DNA from: Leeuwenhoekiella blandensis MED217
GTDB taxonomy: Bacteria; Bacteroidota; Bacteroidia; Flavobacteriales; Flavobacteriaceae
Direction: 5' to 3'
DNA length: 64,000 nucleotides
Assembly (NCBI RefSeq): GCF_000152985.1
Contig: NZ_CH672395.1
Location: 2,610,461 to 2,674,460, forward strand
The position numbers were made by a program, and so were the translations under genes. The first letter of the stretch is position 1. Each line of letters opens with the position of its first letter. Under the pieces are notes generated by a model, which made no database searches, was not told the origin of the DNA, and worked only from the letters and a program-made list of their open reading frames with translations. This document shows positions 23,908 to 32,657 of the stretch, piece after piece.

Positions 23908-26112
23908 ATGAGTAAAACTATCATTATTTCAAATCGACTGCCCTTACAATTACAAATTGACAACAATACCATCAAAGCAACACCCAGCGTAGGTGGATTA
24001 GCAACCGGAATGAAATCTGTACATAGAGACAGTAATGGTGTCTGGATCGGTTGGACCGGTTTAACCGAAGAAGAAACTCCTGAAGAACTTGTAGATGATG
24101 TGGCTAAAGCTGCCCAGGATGCGCAGTGTGTTCCTGTTTCTTTAACCGAAGAAGATATTGACGGTTTCTACTACGGCTTTTCTAACCGTACGATTTGGCC
24201 GCTATTCCATTATTTTATGGAGTATACCGAATTTGAAAAGGAAAGCTACCAGACCTATGTAGAAGTTAATAAAAAGTATGCTGAAGTTGTACTTGAAAAT
24301 ATTGAAGAGGGCGATACGGTTTGGGTTCACGATTATCAATTAATGCTTCTCCCGGAACTTATTAAAAAAGAGCGTCCTGATGTTCAGATAGGATTCTTTT
24401 TACACATTCCGTTTCCTTCTTATGAAGTTTTTAGGACGCTTCCTTGGAGAGAAGAAATATTAAAAGGGCTGCTGGGATCAGACCTAATTGGTTTTCATAC
24501 CTATGATTATCAACGTCACTTTTTAAGTTCGGTTTCTCGTATTCTAAGACACGAAGTGAGCTTTAACGAGATCACTTTAAAAGATCGTATCGTCACTGTG
24601 AACTCCTACCCTATGGGTATTGATTACGACAAGTTTGCCGATGCTGCTGCAAAACACGATGCTGCAAAAAATCAATCGGAATTACAACGCCGTTTAGACT
24701 TGCATATCGATTCTACTCCAGATGCAAAAATGATCCTTTCCATAGATCGTTTAGATTACAGTAAAGGAATTGCAAACCGCATTCGTGCATATGAGTATTT
24801 CCTAGAAAAGTATCCGGAATTTAAAGAGAAAGTACGTTTAGTGATGTTGGCCGTACCATCTCGATCAAACGTTCCGCAATATCAATTGCTGAAAAAAGAA
24901 GTAGACGAACTCGTGGGTAGAATCAACGGAAAATTTGCATCGGTGAGTTGGACACCAATTTGGTATTTCTACCGCTCGATGCCTTTTGAAAATCTGATCG
25001 ATTTATATACGACTTGTGAAGTAGCGCTTCTTACTCCAATTAGAGATGGAATGAATCTCGTTGCAAAAGAATATGTTGCTACCCGAACTGATAAAACAGG
25101 TGTGCTTATTCTGAGTGAAATGGCCGGTGCTGCGCAAGAAATGAGTGAAGCCCTGATCATCAACCCTAATAATTTTGAAGAGATCGCCGATGCCTTAAAA
25201 CAAGCGATGGAAATGCCGGAAGCTGAGCAAATCAAAAGGAACAAATTCCTTCAAAAACGCTTAAAACGCTATAATGTTGAGAAATGGGCTGACGATTTTA
25301 TGCACTCTTTACACGACACCACACACAAATCTGATATTGTAAAAGCAATTCGTATGCGTCAAGATCAAGAAGATGAAATGTTTGATGCGTATAAAAAATC
25401 AGAAAAGCGCATTCTGTTCTTAGATTATGATGGAACCTTAAGAGGATTTGTCAATAACCCTGAAGATGCAAGTCCTGATGACGAACTTATCGAACTAATT
25501 CGTAGCATACACAGTCAGGAAAATACAGAAGTAGTGATCATAAGTGGCCGCGATCGCCATACCTTAGGAACCTGGTGGCAAGATGTGCCCATCACTTTGA
25601 TCGCAGAACACGGCGTATGGAAACGTCCTGTTGGCGGAGAATGGGCCGTAACTGAAAATCTTAAAAATGACTGGATGGAGACCGTGCGTCCTATTCTTGA
25701 AAAATATGTAGACCGCACTGCAGGTACTTTTATTGAAGAGAAGAATTATTCACTGGCGTGGCATTACCGTAATGCCGATCCTGACCTTGGAGAAAAGCGT
25801 GCCAGCGAACTTTCAACTGTTTTAAAAGAACTTTCAGCAAATAATGAACTTGGTGTTCTTGACGGAAATAAAGTTCTGGAAATTAAAGACAGTACCATTC
25901 ATAAAGGGAAAGCGGTAACCAAACATATTTTCGGCAAAGACTATACGTTTAAATTTGCCATAGGTGATGATTGGACCGATGAATATATGTTCCAAGATCT
26001 ACCCGATGAAGCATTTACGATCAAAGTGGGACTTCAAAAAACAGCTGCAAAATATTATGTAGACGATACCGACAGAGTACGCGACTTGCTTAAAAAGTTT
26101 GCTGCATCTTAG
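23908..26112 (+). CDS. otsA/otsB fusion: Bifunctional trehalose-6-phosphate synthase / trehalose-phosphatase
   Basis: 734 residues. Residues 1 to about 470 are a GT20 trehalose-6-phosphate synthase: SNRLPLQLQ at the start, VGGLATGM loop, WVHDYQLMLLP, FFLHIPFPSYEVFRTLPWR (one residue short of the full run), RLDYSKGI and RDGMNLVAKEY. Residues about 500-734 are an HAD phosphatase: RILFLDYDGTL (motif I), IISGRDR (motif II), KAVTKHIF and the IGDDWTDEYMF acidic motif. It makes trehalose from UDP-glucose (or a similar donor) and glucose 6-phosphate without releasing the intermediate gene-wise. It diverges from GH15 across 106 bases and ends in a hairpin-rich trailer. Confidence 0.96.
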   Translation: MSKTIIISNRLPLQLQIDNNTIKATPSVGGLATGMKSVHRDSNGVWIGWTGLTEEETPEELVDDVAKAAQDAQCVPVSLTEEDIDGFYYGFSNRTIWPLFHYFMEYTEFEKESYQTYVEVNKKYAEVVLENIEEGDTVWVHDYQLMLLPELIKKERPDVQIGFFLHIPFPSYEVFRTLPWREEILKGLLGSDLIGFHTYDYQRHFLSSVSRILRHEVSFNEITLKDRIVTVNSYPMGIDYDKFADAAAKHDAAKNQSELQRRLDLHIDSTPDAKMILSIDRLDYSKGIANRIRAYEYFLEKYPEFKEKVRLVMLAVPSRSNVPQYQLLKKEVDELVGRINGKFASVSWTPIWYFYRSMPFENLIDLYTTCEVALLTPIRDGMNLVAKEYVATRTDKTGVLILSEMAGAAQEMSEALIINPNNFEEIADALKQAMEMPEAEQIKRNKFLQKRLKRYNVEKWADDFMHSLHDTTHKSDIVKAIRMRQDQEDEMFDAYKKSEKRILFLDYDGTLRGFVNNPEDASPDDELIELIRSIHSQENTEVVIISGRDRHTLGTWWQDVPITLIAEHGVWKRPVGGEWAVTENLKNDWMETVRPILEKYVDRTAGTFIEEKNYSLAWHYRNADPDLGEKRASELSTVLKELSANNELGVLDGNKVLEIKDSTIHKGKAVTKHIFGKDYTFKFAIGDDWTDEYMFQDLPDEAFTIKVGLQKTAAKYYVDDTDRVRDLLKKFAAS

Positions 26113-26181
26113 TGGTAAACCACAGCAAGCCCTAAGTATTTCGACGCTTTGGCGATGCCAATAAATTAGCATAAATTTATC

Positions 26182-26219
26182 ACGAGCAGTATTTTTAACG
26201 ATACTGCTCGTCCTTTTTT
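26182..26219 (+). terminator. Rho-independent terminator after the trehalose synthase fusion
   Basis: 11-bp perfect stem (26182-26192 with 26201-26211), 8-base loop, then CC and six T. It is preceded by two smaller hairpins at 26112-26123 and 26149-26161. Confidence 0.88.
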
Positions 26220-26235
26220 AACCCTAATTAATGAT

Positions 26236-27585
26236 ATGAAATTAAAATTTACACTTGTATTCCTTTCTTGTTTCGGGGCTCTTTTCGCTCAGAATAATGT
26301 GCCTTCAGAAACAGATTTACGCATTTACGATATTATCGATGCTGTTTCGGCAGACCGTATTGAGCAAGATGTGCGCACGCTTGCCGGTTTTGGTACGCGC
26401 AACACCTTTAGCGATACGCTAAGCGATACCCGCGGAATAGGAGCCGCACGTCGCTTTATCAAAGAAGAATTCGACAAAACGTCTGCAAAGTGTGGTGACT
26501 GTCTTGAGGTTTTTTACCAGAAAGATTTAGTTACACCAGAAATGGGAAGCCGTATTCCTAAAGAAACCTACGTGGTAAATGTTGTCGCGATTCAAAGAGG
26601 CACAAAATATCCTAACCGCTTTATCATAATGAGTGGTGATATCGATTCTCGCGCGAGTAGTGCAACCGATTTTACCACCGATGCTCCCGGAGCAAATGAC
26701 AATGCGAGCGGTATGGCAGGAACTATGGAAGCTGCCCGCGTACTTTCAAAATACAAATTTGAAAACAGCATCATTTATGTTGGTTTATCTGGAGAAGAAC
26801 AAGGCCTTTTTGGAGGAAAAGGTCTTGCTGAATATGCTGTAAAAAAAGGATGGGATATCATCGGAATTTTAAACAACGATATGATCGGAAATATCACCGG
26901 TGTAGATGGTGTGGTAAGCAATCGTGATTTTAGAATTTTCTCAGAACCTGTTCCTGCAAATGAAACCGAACGTCAGCGCAATGCACGCCGTTTTTACGGA
27001 GGTGAAGTCGATGGTAATTCACGACAATTAGCACGCTACATTCATAAAAATGTAGAAAAGTATATGCCAGAGATGAACCCGATGATGATCTATCGTCTGG
27101 ATCGTTTTGGTCGTGGTGGGCATCACAGACCTTTTAATGACTTAGGTTTTGCTGGAGTTCGCATTATGGAAGCGCACGAAAATTACACCCAGCAGCACCA
27201 AGACATCCGTACTGAAGATGGTATCGCTTATGGAGATGTGGTAGAACACGTAAACTTCTCGTATGCAGCAAAACTTACAGCGGTAAACGCGATCAACCTT
27301 GCGAGCTTAGCTTGGGCTCCGCCGGCACCGGAGACGGTTAAAATTGGTGGAATTGTTGAAGCAGATGCTAAATTAGCTTGGTCAAAAGTAGACGGAGCAT
27401 TTGGTTACAAAGTATACTGGAGAGACACCACTTCGCCTACCTGGGACCATAGCCGTTATGTGGGGGATGTTTCAGAAATTACTTTAGACGGAATTGTAAT
27501 TGATAATTCATTCTTCGGAGTTTCAGCGGTTGGAGCTAACGGTCACGAGAGTCCGGTAGTTTTCCCTAATGCGATTATGCGTTAA
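26236..27585 (+). CDS. Secreted M28-family zinc metallopeptidase
   Basis: 449 residues with a signal peptide (MKLKFTLVFLSCFGALFAQ). The M28 domain (about 110-370) shows GANDNASG with the bridging Asp, GLSGEEQGLFG with catalytic and ligand Glu, and ILNNDMIGN with another Asp ligand; ENYTQQHQD supplies a late His. The first ligand motif reads SGDIDSR instead of the usual GxHxDS, so an Asp or another residue must replace the first His. The C-terminal about 90 residues (KIGGIVEADAKLAWSK ... YKVYWRDT) are a fibronectin-type beta domain. It is likely an aminopeptidase exported to the periplasm or beyond. The M1 gene follows 46 bases later. Confidence 0.88.
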   Translation: MKLKFTLVFLSCFGALFAQNNVPSETDLRIYDIIDAVSADRIEQDVRTLAGFGTRNTFSDTLSDTRGIGAARRFIKEEFDKTSAKCGDCLEVFYQKDLVTPEMGSRIPKETYVVNVVAIQRGTKYPNRFIIMSGDIDSRASSATDFTTDAPGANDNASGMAGTMEAARVLSKYKFENSIIYVGLSGEEQGLFGGKGLAEYAVKKGWDIIGILNNDMIGNITGVDGVVSNRDFRIFSEPVPANETERQRNARRFYGGEVDGNSRQLARYIHKNVEKYMPEMNPMMIYRLDRFGRGGHHRPFNDLGFAGVRIMEAHENYTQQHQDIRTEDGIAYGDVVEHVNFSYAAKLTAVNAINLASLAWAPPAPETVKIGGIVEADAKLAWSKVDGAFGYKVYWRDTTSPTWDHSRYVGDVSEITLDGIVIDNSFFGVSAVGANGHESPVVFPNAIMR

Positions 27586-27631
27586 TCCATTTTTTGGAAC
27601 GACATTTGAACTTCAGTCTTAAAACAAAAGC

Positions 27632-29257
27632 ATGCATAAACTAATCACAGCGCTTTTAGGTATGATATGCCTAACTGCATTTGCTCAAGAAAAGCAATTT
27701 ACACATCAGGATACACTCAAAGGCAGCATCACTCCTGAACGCGCTTGGTGGGATGTCACCCATTACGATCTGAAAGTTGACATAGATCCTGAGCAAGAAT
27801 TCATTTCAGGAACTAACACGATCACCTACAAGGTGCTTGATCCGTATCAAACCCTGCAAGTAGATCTGCAAGAACCTATGAAACTCCTGAGCGCTACTCA
27901 GAATGGACAGAAACTAAAGATCAAAAAAGATGGCGCAGCCTATTTTATAGCACTTCAAGAGCAACAAGAAAAAGGTGCTGTAAACACAGTCGATGTAAAA
28001 TTTGAAGGAAAACCTGTGGTTGGTGATCGCTTACCTTGGGACGGTGGCTGGACGTGGCAAGAAGACGCCAATGGTAACGTCTTCGCTGCAAACGCCAATC
28101 AAGGCATTGGTTCATCGATCTGGTGGCCAAACAAGGATATTCCTTACGACGAAGTAGAAAGCCTAGATTTCTTTATTACGGTTCCTAAAGGCTTGACAGC
28201 GGTAGGTAATGGGAAACTTATTAATTCAACTTCTACTCAGGACAAAACTACCTTTCATTGGGCTGTTGAGAATCCTATTAATAATTACGGAGTAAGCGCT
28301 GATATTGCAGATTACGCACATTTTTCTGATACTTTTAATGGTGAAAAAGGTGAACTCGACATAAACTTTTACGTGCTAAAAGAAAATCTTGAGAAAGCTA
28401 AAAAGCAGTTCAAGCAGGTGCCAAAAATGCTGGAAGCTTTTGAGCATTGGTTCGGCCCCTATCCATTTTATGAAGATGGCTATAAACTGGTTGAAGTCCC
28501 TTATCTGGGGATGGAGCACCAAAGCAACGTGACTTATGGCAATGCATACGGAAATGGCTATTTAGGTCGTGATCTTTCGGGAAGCGGCTGGGGAATGAAA
28601 TTTGACTACATCATTATTCACGAAAGCGGTCACGAGTGGTTCGCCAATAATATCACCAATAAAGATGTGGCAGATATGTGGGTTCACGAGAGTTTCACCA
28701 CCTATTCTGAAAATTTATTCATTGATTATTTCTACGGAAAAGAAGCGGCTTCAGACTATGTGGTCGGGATGCGCAGATCAATTCGTAATGATCGCCCGAT
28801 CATCGGGACTTATGGTGTAGATCACGAAGGAAGCGGCGATATGTATTTTAAAGGAGCCAATATTCTACACACCGTACGCCAACTAGTTGAAGATGATGAA
28901 AAGTGGCGGCAAATTCTGCGCGGACTCAACAAAGAATTTTATCATCAAACAGTGACGACTGCTCAGGTTGAAAATTATATTAGCGAGCAAAGCGGAATTG
29001 ACCTGACTCAATTTTGGGATCAATACCTGCGAACTACGATGATTCCGGAGTTGGAATACACGATTGATGGGAACACGTTAAAATTCCGATATACCGCTAT
29101 TGTTGAAGGTTTTGATATGCCTATTCAGGTTCACGTAAATAATACAACTGAATGGATCTACCCTTCAGCAGCTTGGAAAACAAAGTCATTTGATGCGCCA
29201 ATTACCGATTTTAAAGTTGATCGTAACTTCTATATTGAAGCGGAAGAAATCAAGTAA
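27632..29257 (+). CDS. Secreted M1-family aminopeptidase
   Basis: 541 residues with a signal peptide (MHKLITALLGMICLTAFAQ). The beta-sandwich N-domain (about 40-230) precedes a thermolysin-like catalytic domain with the exopeptidase motif LGMEHQSN (GxMEN variant), zinc motif HESGHEWFANNIT (HExxH) and a downstream Glu exactly 18 residues after the second His (WVHESFTTYSE). A C-terminal segment (about 460-541) is beta-rich. It is shorter than the 800-900 residue M1 enzymes, lacking the large helical ERAP1-type domain. Together with the M28 gene upstream it suggests peptide scavenging. The next gene starts 2 bases after its stop. Confidence 0.93.
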   Translation: MHKLITALLGMICLTAFAQEKQFTHQDTLKGSITPERAWWDVTHYDLKVDIDPEQEFISGTNTITYKVLDPYQTLQVDLQEPMKLLSATQNGQKLKIKKDGAAYFIALQEQQEKGAVNTVDVKFEGKPVVGDRLPWDGGWTWQEDANGNVFAANANQGIGSSIWWPNKDIPYDEVESLDFFITVPKGLTAVGNGKLINSTSTQDKTTFHWAVENPINNYGVSADIADYAHFSDTFNGEKGELDINFYVLKENLEKAKKQFKQVPKMLEAFEHWFGPYPFYEDGYKLVEVPYLGMEHQSNVTYGNAYGNGYLGRDLSGSGWGMKFDYIIIHESGHEWFANNITNKDVADMWVHESFTTYSENLFIDYFYGKEAASDYVVGMRRSIRNDRPIIGTYGVDHEGSGDMYFKGANILHTVRQLVEDDEKWRQILRGLNKEFYHQTVTTAQVENYISEQSGIDLTQFWDQYLRTTMIPELEYTIDGNTLKFRYTAIVEGFDMPIQVHVNNTTEWIYPSAAWKTKSFDAPITDFKVDRNFYIEAEEIK

Positions 29258-29259
29258 AT

Positions 29260-29835
29260 ATGACAAAAGGTAAGCGCCCACTACTCTATTTTAAAAATGC
29301 TGAAGAATGGCGCGCTTGGCTTCATGAAAATCATCATTTAGAGAGCGGTGTCGATCTAGTTTTTTACAAAGTAGCTGCCGAAGAACCTAGTATGCGTTGG
29401 GAAGAAGCCGTGCAAGTCGCCATTTGTTATGGTTGGATTGACAGCACTGTGAGAAAAATTGATGACGATAGACGCAAGCAATACTTCTGTAAGCGCAACG
29501 CAAAAAACGTTTGGAGCGCAGTTAACAAAGCTTACATTGAACGATTAGAGAAGGAAGGCCTAATTCACGATAGTGGTTATAAATCCATTGAAATCGCAAA
29601 AGAAAACGGTTCGTGGAGTGCTTTAGACGATGTAGAAAACGGAATCATCCCAGAAGATCTACAAACGGCGTTCAATAACAATCCCAAAGCTTTTGAGAAC
29701 TATGAGAATTTTGCCCGCGGCTATCGCAAAAGCTATTTGTATTGGCTTAATCAAGCTAAAAGAGAAGCAACGAGGCAGAAGCGCATTGAACAAATCGTCG
29801 CGCTCTGCGAACAAAATTTAAAGCAACGCTCATAA
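29260..29835 (+). CDS. YdeI/OmpD-associated family protein
   Basis: 191 residues, cytoplasmic. Family features are LYFKNAEEWRAWLHENH at the N-terminus, EAVQVAICYGWIDSTVRKID (about 49-68), the FCKRNAKNVWSAVNKAY motif (about 76-92, matching the family R-x4-WS-x-N) and a C-terminal RKSYLYWLNQAKREATRQKR. The family includes E. coli YdeI and 'bacteriocin-protection' annotated proteins; the biochemical role is unknown. It lies 2 bases after the M1 peptidase and ends before a strong terminator. Confidence 0.85.
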   Translation: MTKGKRPLLYFKNAEEWRAWLHENHHLESGVDLVFYKVAAEEPSMRWEEAVQVAICYGWIDSTVRKIDDDRRKQYFCKRNAKNVWSAVNKAYIERLEKEGLIHDSGYKSIEIAKENGSWSALDDVENGIIPEDLQTAFNNNPKAFENYENFARGYRKSYLYWLNQAKREATRQKRIEQIVALCEQNLKQRS

Positions 29836-29840
29836 ACAAC

Positions 29841-29873
29841 AAAAAGCCCAATGTAAATTACATTGGGCTTTTT
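29841..29873. terminator. Bidirectional terminator between ydeI-like and the arabinose operon
   Basis: A 16-bp perfect stem AAAAAGCCCAATGTAA / complementary arm around one unpaired base (realistically a 7-base loop), with T/A-rich ends on both strands. It closes the plus-strand peptidase group and the minus-strand arabinose operon, whose last stop is at 29902. Confidence 0.9.
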
Positions 29874-29901
29874 CATCTAAACACAAATGCTCAAGGCATT
29901 T

Positions 29902-31086
29902 TTATTTTACTGAAAACTTAAAGCTTGTAGTTGTGTTATAGGTTTCTCCCGGTTTTAAAAGTGTCGATGGAAATTCAGACTGATTAGGAGAATCTGGATA
30001 ATGTTGTGTTTCTAAACAGAAACCACTTCTCAAAGCATAAGTGCCTTCACCTCCTTTTTGCGGTAAGGTTCCGTCTAAGAAATTCCCGGTATAAAACTGA
30101 ATTGCAGGCTCTGTAGTCATCACTTCTAAGAATCTTCCACTACGTGGATCATAAGCTGTAGCGGCTAAATGCATCGCTCCGCTTTCATCATTCAAAACCC
30201 AGCAGTGATCATAACCCTGCCCTTTTTTAAGCTGATCGTTTTCAGCTTCAATTTCTGCTCCAATCGCTTTCGCTTCTCGGAAATCAAAAGGAGTACCTTC
30301 AACAGCACGCAACTCTCCTGTTGGAATCAAGGTTTCATCAACCGGTAAATATTGATCTGCATTCAGCATTACTTCGGTATCTAAAATAGTGTTGTCAAAA
30401 TCACCAGATAAATTGAAGTACGAATGCTGTGTAAGGTTCACAACCGTTGTCTTATCTGTTGTTGCCTCATAGTCTACTTTAAGCGTATTGTCTGCTAATA
30501 AGGTATAGGTCACAGTAGTTTCTAAATTTCCGGGATAGCCTTGATCACCATCAGGACTGGTGTAGGTCAACTTTAAGCCTACGTTGTCTCCATCTTCAAT
30601 TTCTTCAGCCGTCCAAACTACTTTATCAAAACCTTTTCCACCGTGCAGACTGTTTGGTCCGTCGTTAGTTGGTAATTGATATTCTTCACCATCGATGGAA
30701 AATTTACCGTTGGCAATACGGTTTCCATAGCGTCCGATCAAAGCTCCAAAAAAAGTTGGATTTCCGGTCGTAGTATATTCCTCTAAAGTATCATAACCGA
30801 GTACCACATCTTGAAATGTGCTGTCTTGGCTAGGCGCTTTTAAGCTGGTAATGATACCGCCATACGTGATGATATCAACTTCCATCCCATTTGCGTTAAC
30901 AAGGCTGTATTTTTCAACAGCAATGCTATCTGGCGTCATTCCAAAGTCTGACTTGGTGATGGTTGCTTCAGGCATTTCTGCAACAACCGCAGTTTCTTCT
31001 TTCTTAGGCTCATTTTTACAATTTACCATCGAAAGGGCCATCCCTAATACAACAGGAACAACTAAAAGATTTTTATTTAATTTCAT
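29902..31086 (-). CDS. galM: Aldose 1-epimerase lipoprotein (galactose mutarotase family)
   Basis: 394 residues. The N-terminus is a lipoprotein signal ending LSMVNC, so mature protein is lipid-anchored, probably in the periplasm. Catalytic residues are visible in LTQHSYFNLSG (His), GYDHCWVLND (His) and the C-terminal FCLETQHYPDSPNQ (general-base Glu). It interconverts alpha and beta anomers of an aldose; here the likely substrate is L-arabinose released by the arabinosidases, giving the anomer preferred by the symporter or isomerase. It is the last gene of the arabinan operon, 19 bases after araA. Confidence 0.93.
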   Translation of the reverse strand: MKLNKNLLVVPVVLGMALSMVNCKNEPKKEETAVVAEMPEATITKSDFGMTPDSIAVEKYSLVNANGMEVDIITYGGIITSLKAPSQDSTFQDVVLGYDTLEEYTTTGNPTFFGALIGRYGNRIANGKFSIDGEEYQLPTNDGPNSLHGGKGFDKVVWTAEEIEDGDNVGLKLTYTSPDGDQGYPGNLETTVTYTLLADNTLKVDYEATTDKTTVVNLTQHSYFNLSGDFDNTILDTEVMLNADQYLPVDETLIPTGELRAVEGTPFDFREAKAIGAEIEAENDQLKKGQGYDHCWVLNDESGAMHLAATAYDPRSGRFLEVMTTEPAIQFYTGNFLDGTLPQKGGEGTYALRSGFCLETQHYPDSPNQSEFPSTLLKPGETYNTTTSFKFSVK

Positions 31087-31105
31087 AATTCGTCTGTTTT
31101 TAAAC

Positions 31106-32617
31106 TTACATACGGTGTTGAAAGATGTGATAGTAGGCTTCGTTAGCGTTTATCGTATCCTTAAAGTCACGAACTCGGGTTTGATCATCGATCACAAGTA
31201 ATTCGATACCTGCTATGTCTGCAAAATCTTCCATAAATTCTGTAGTTACCGCCTGGCTGTATACCGTATGGTGCGCACCTCCTGCGTGAATCCAGCTTGT
31301 TGCTGCGATATCAAGATTCGGTTTACAATCCCAAAGTACACGCGCTACCGGCAAATGCGGAAGATCTGCTTCTGGCTTAACGGCTTCAACTTCGTTCACA
31401 ATTAAACGGAAACGGTTACCCATATCTACTAAAGAGGCGTTGATCGCCGGACCTTCTGGTGAATTGAACACCAAACGCGCCGGATCTTCTTTACCACCAA
31501 TTCCTAACGGATGTACTTCACATTTTGGCTTGGCATCAGCAATAGATGGACAAATCTCCAGCATATGCGAACCTAACACGTAAGAACCTTGTGGTGTGAA
31601 ATGATAGGTATAATCTTCCATAAATGAAGTTCCTCCCTCAAGACCAATGGCCATCACTTTCATCGCGCGCGTTAAAGCAGCTGTTTTCCAATCTCCTTCT
31701 CCACCAAAACCGTAACCATCTGCCATAAGGCGCTGCGTTGCGATTCCCGGTAATTGTTTCAGTTCGCCAAGATTCTCAAACGTATCTGTAAACGCACCAA
31801 AACCACCTTCTTCTAAAAAGGCTCTCAAGCCTAATTCAATTTTTGCTGCATCAACTAAAGACTGGCGCTTCTCGCCACCTTCTTTTATAGAATCGTGCAG
31901 TTCGTATTCAGTCTCATAGGTTTTCAATAAAGCGTCAAGATCCTCTTGCTTGATCTCATTGATTTTTGCCACAATGTCTGAAGAATCAAATCCGTTTACG
32001 GTAAAACCAAAGCGAATTTGTGCTTCTACCTTATCACCTTCAGTTACGGCAACCTCACGCATATTGTCACCAATACGCGCTACTTTTAAGTTTTGGAATT
32101 CATTCCATCCTAAAGCAACACGGGTAAACACACCCAGTTTAGTCTGTACGCGAGCATCTTGCCAATGACCTACAACGACCTTGCGCTTTTTACGCATACG
32201 CGACATCATAAAACCAAATTCACGATCACCGTGGGCAGATTGATTTAGATTCATAAAATCCATATCAATCTCGCCCCATGGAATTTCTGCATTAAATTGT
32301 GTGTGTAAATGGCAGACCGGTTTTTGAAGAATATTCAATCCCTTAATCCACATTTTCGCCGGTGAAAATGTATGCATCCATAAAATTAAACCGATGCAAT
32401 TTTTAGTACTATTGGCCTCAAGACACAAGTCTGTGATCTCGTTAGGCGTTTTTACTAGATCTTTATAAACAATTTTTACAGGAATCGCTGCAGATGCATT
32501 AAGTCCTTTTGCAATCTCCTGAGAGTGTCCTGCTACTTGTTTTAGCGTTTCTTCCCCGTATAAATGCTGGGTTCCTGTTACAAACCAAACCTCGTACTGG
32601 TCAATGTTATAATTCAT
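31106..32617 (-). CDS. araA: L-arabinose isomerase
   Basis: 503 residues, the standard AraA length. It starts [19 protein letters not shown], has the [12 protein letters not shown] metal-site region, the [20 protein letters not shown] segment (quoted in part: [11 protein letters not shown]), [18 protein letters not shown] with a ligand Glu, and the EDYTYHF and [11 protein letters not shown] motifs that complete the Mn site. It converts L-arabinose to L-ribulose in the cytoplasm. Between the sugar symporter and the epimerase genes; 40 bases after the symporter stop. Confidence 0.98.
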   Translation of the reverse strand: MNYNIDQYEVWFVTGTQHLYGEETLKQVAGHSQEIAKGLNASAAIPVKIVYKDLVKTPNEITDLCLEANSTKNCIGLILWMHTFSPAKMWIKGLNILQKPVCHLHTQFNAEIPWGEIDMDFMNLNQSAHGDREFGFMMSRMRKKRKVVVGHWQDARVQTKLGVFTRVALGWNEFQNLKVARIGDNMREVAVTEGDKVEAQIRFGFTVNGFDSSDIVAKINEIKQEDLDALLKTYETEYELHDSIKEGGEKRQSLVDAAKIELGLRAFLEEGGFGAFTDTFENLGELKQLPGIATQRLMADGYGFGGEGDWKTAALTRAMKVMAIGLEGGTSFMEDYTYHFTPQGSYVLGSHMLEICPSIADAKPKCEVHPLGIGGKEDPARLVFNSPEGPAINASLVDMGNRFRLIVNEVEAVKPEADLPHLPVARVLWDCKPNLDIAATSWIHAGGAHHTVYSQAVTTEFMEDFADIAGIELLVIDDQTRVRDFKDTINANEAYYHIFQHRM

Positions 32618-32657
32618 AGCCTTGATTGTGCTTCTATTTTTAAATGATTAAGTGTTT

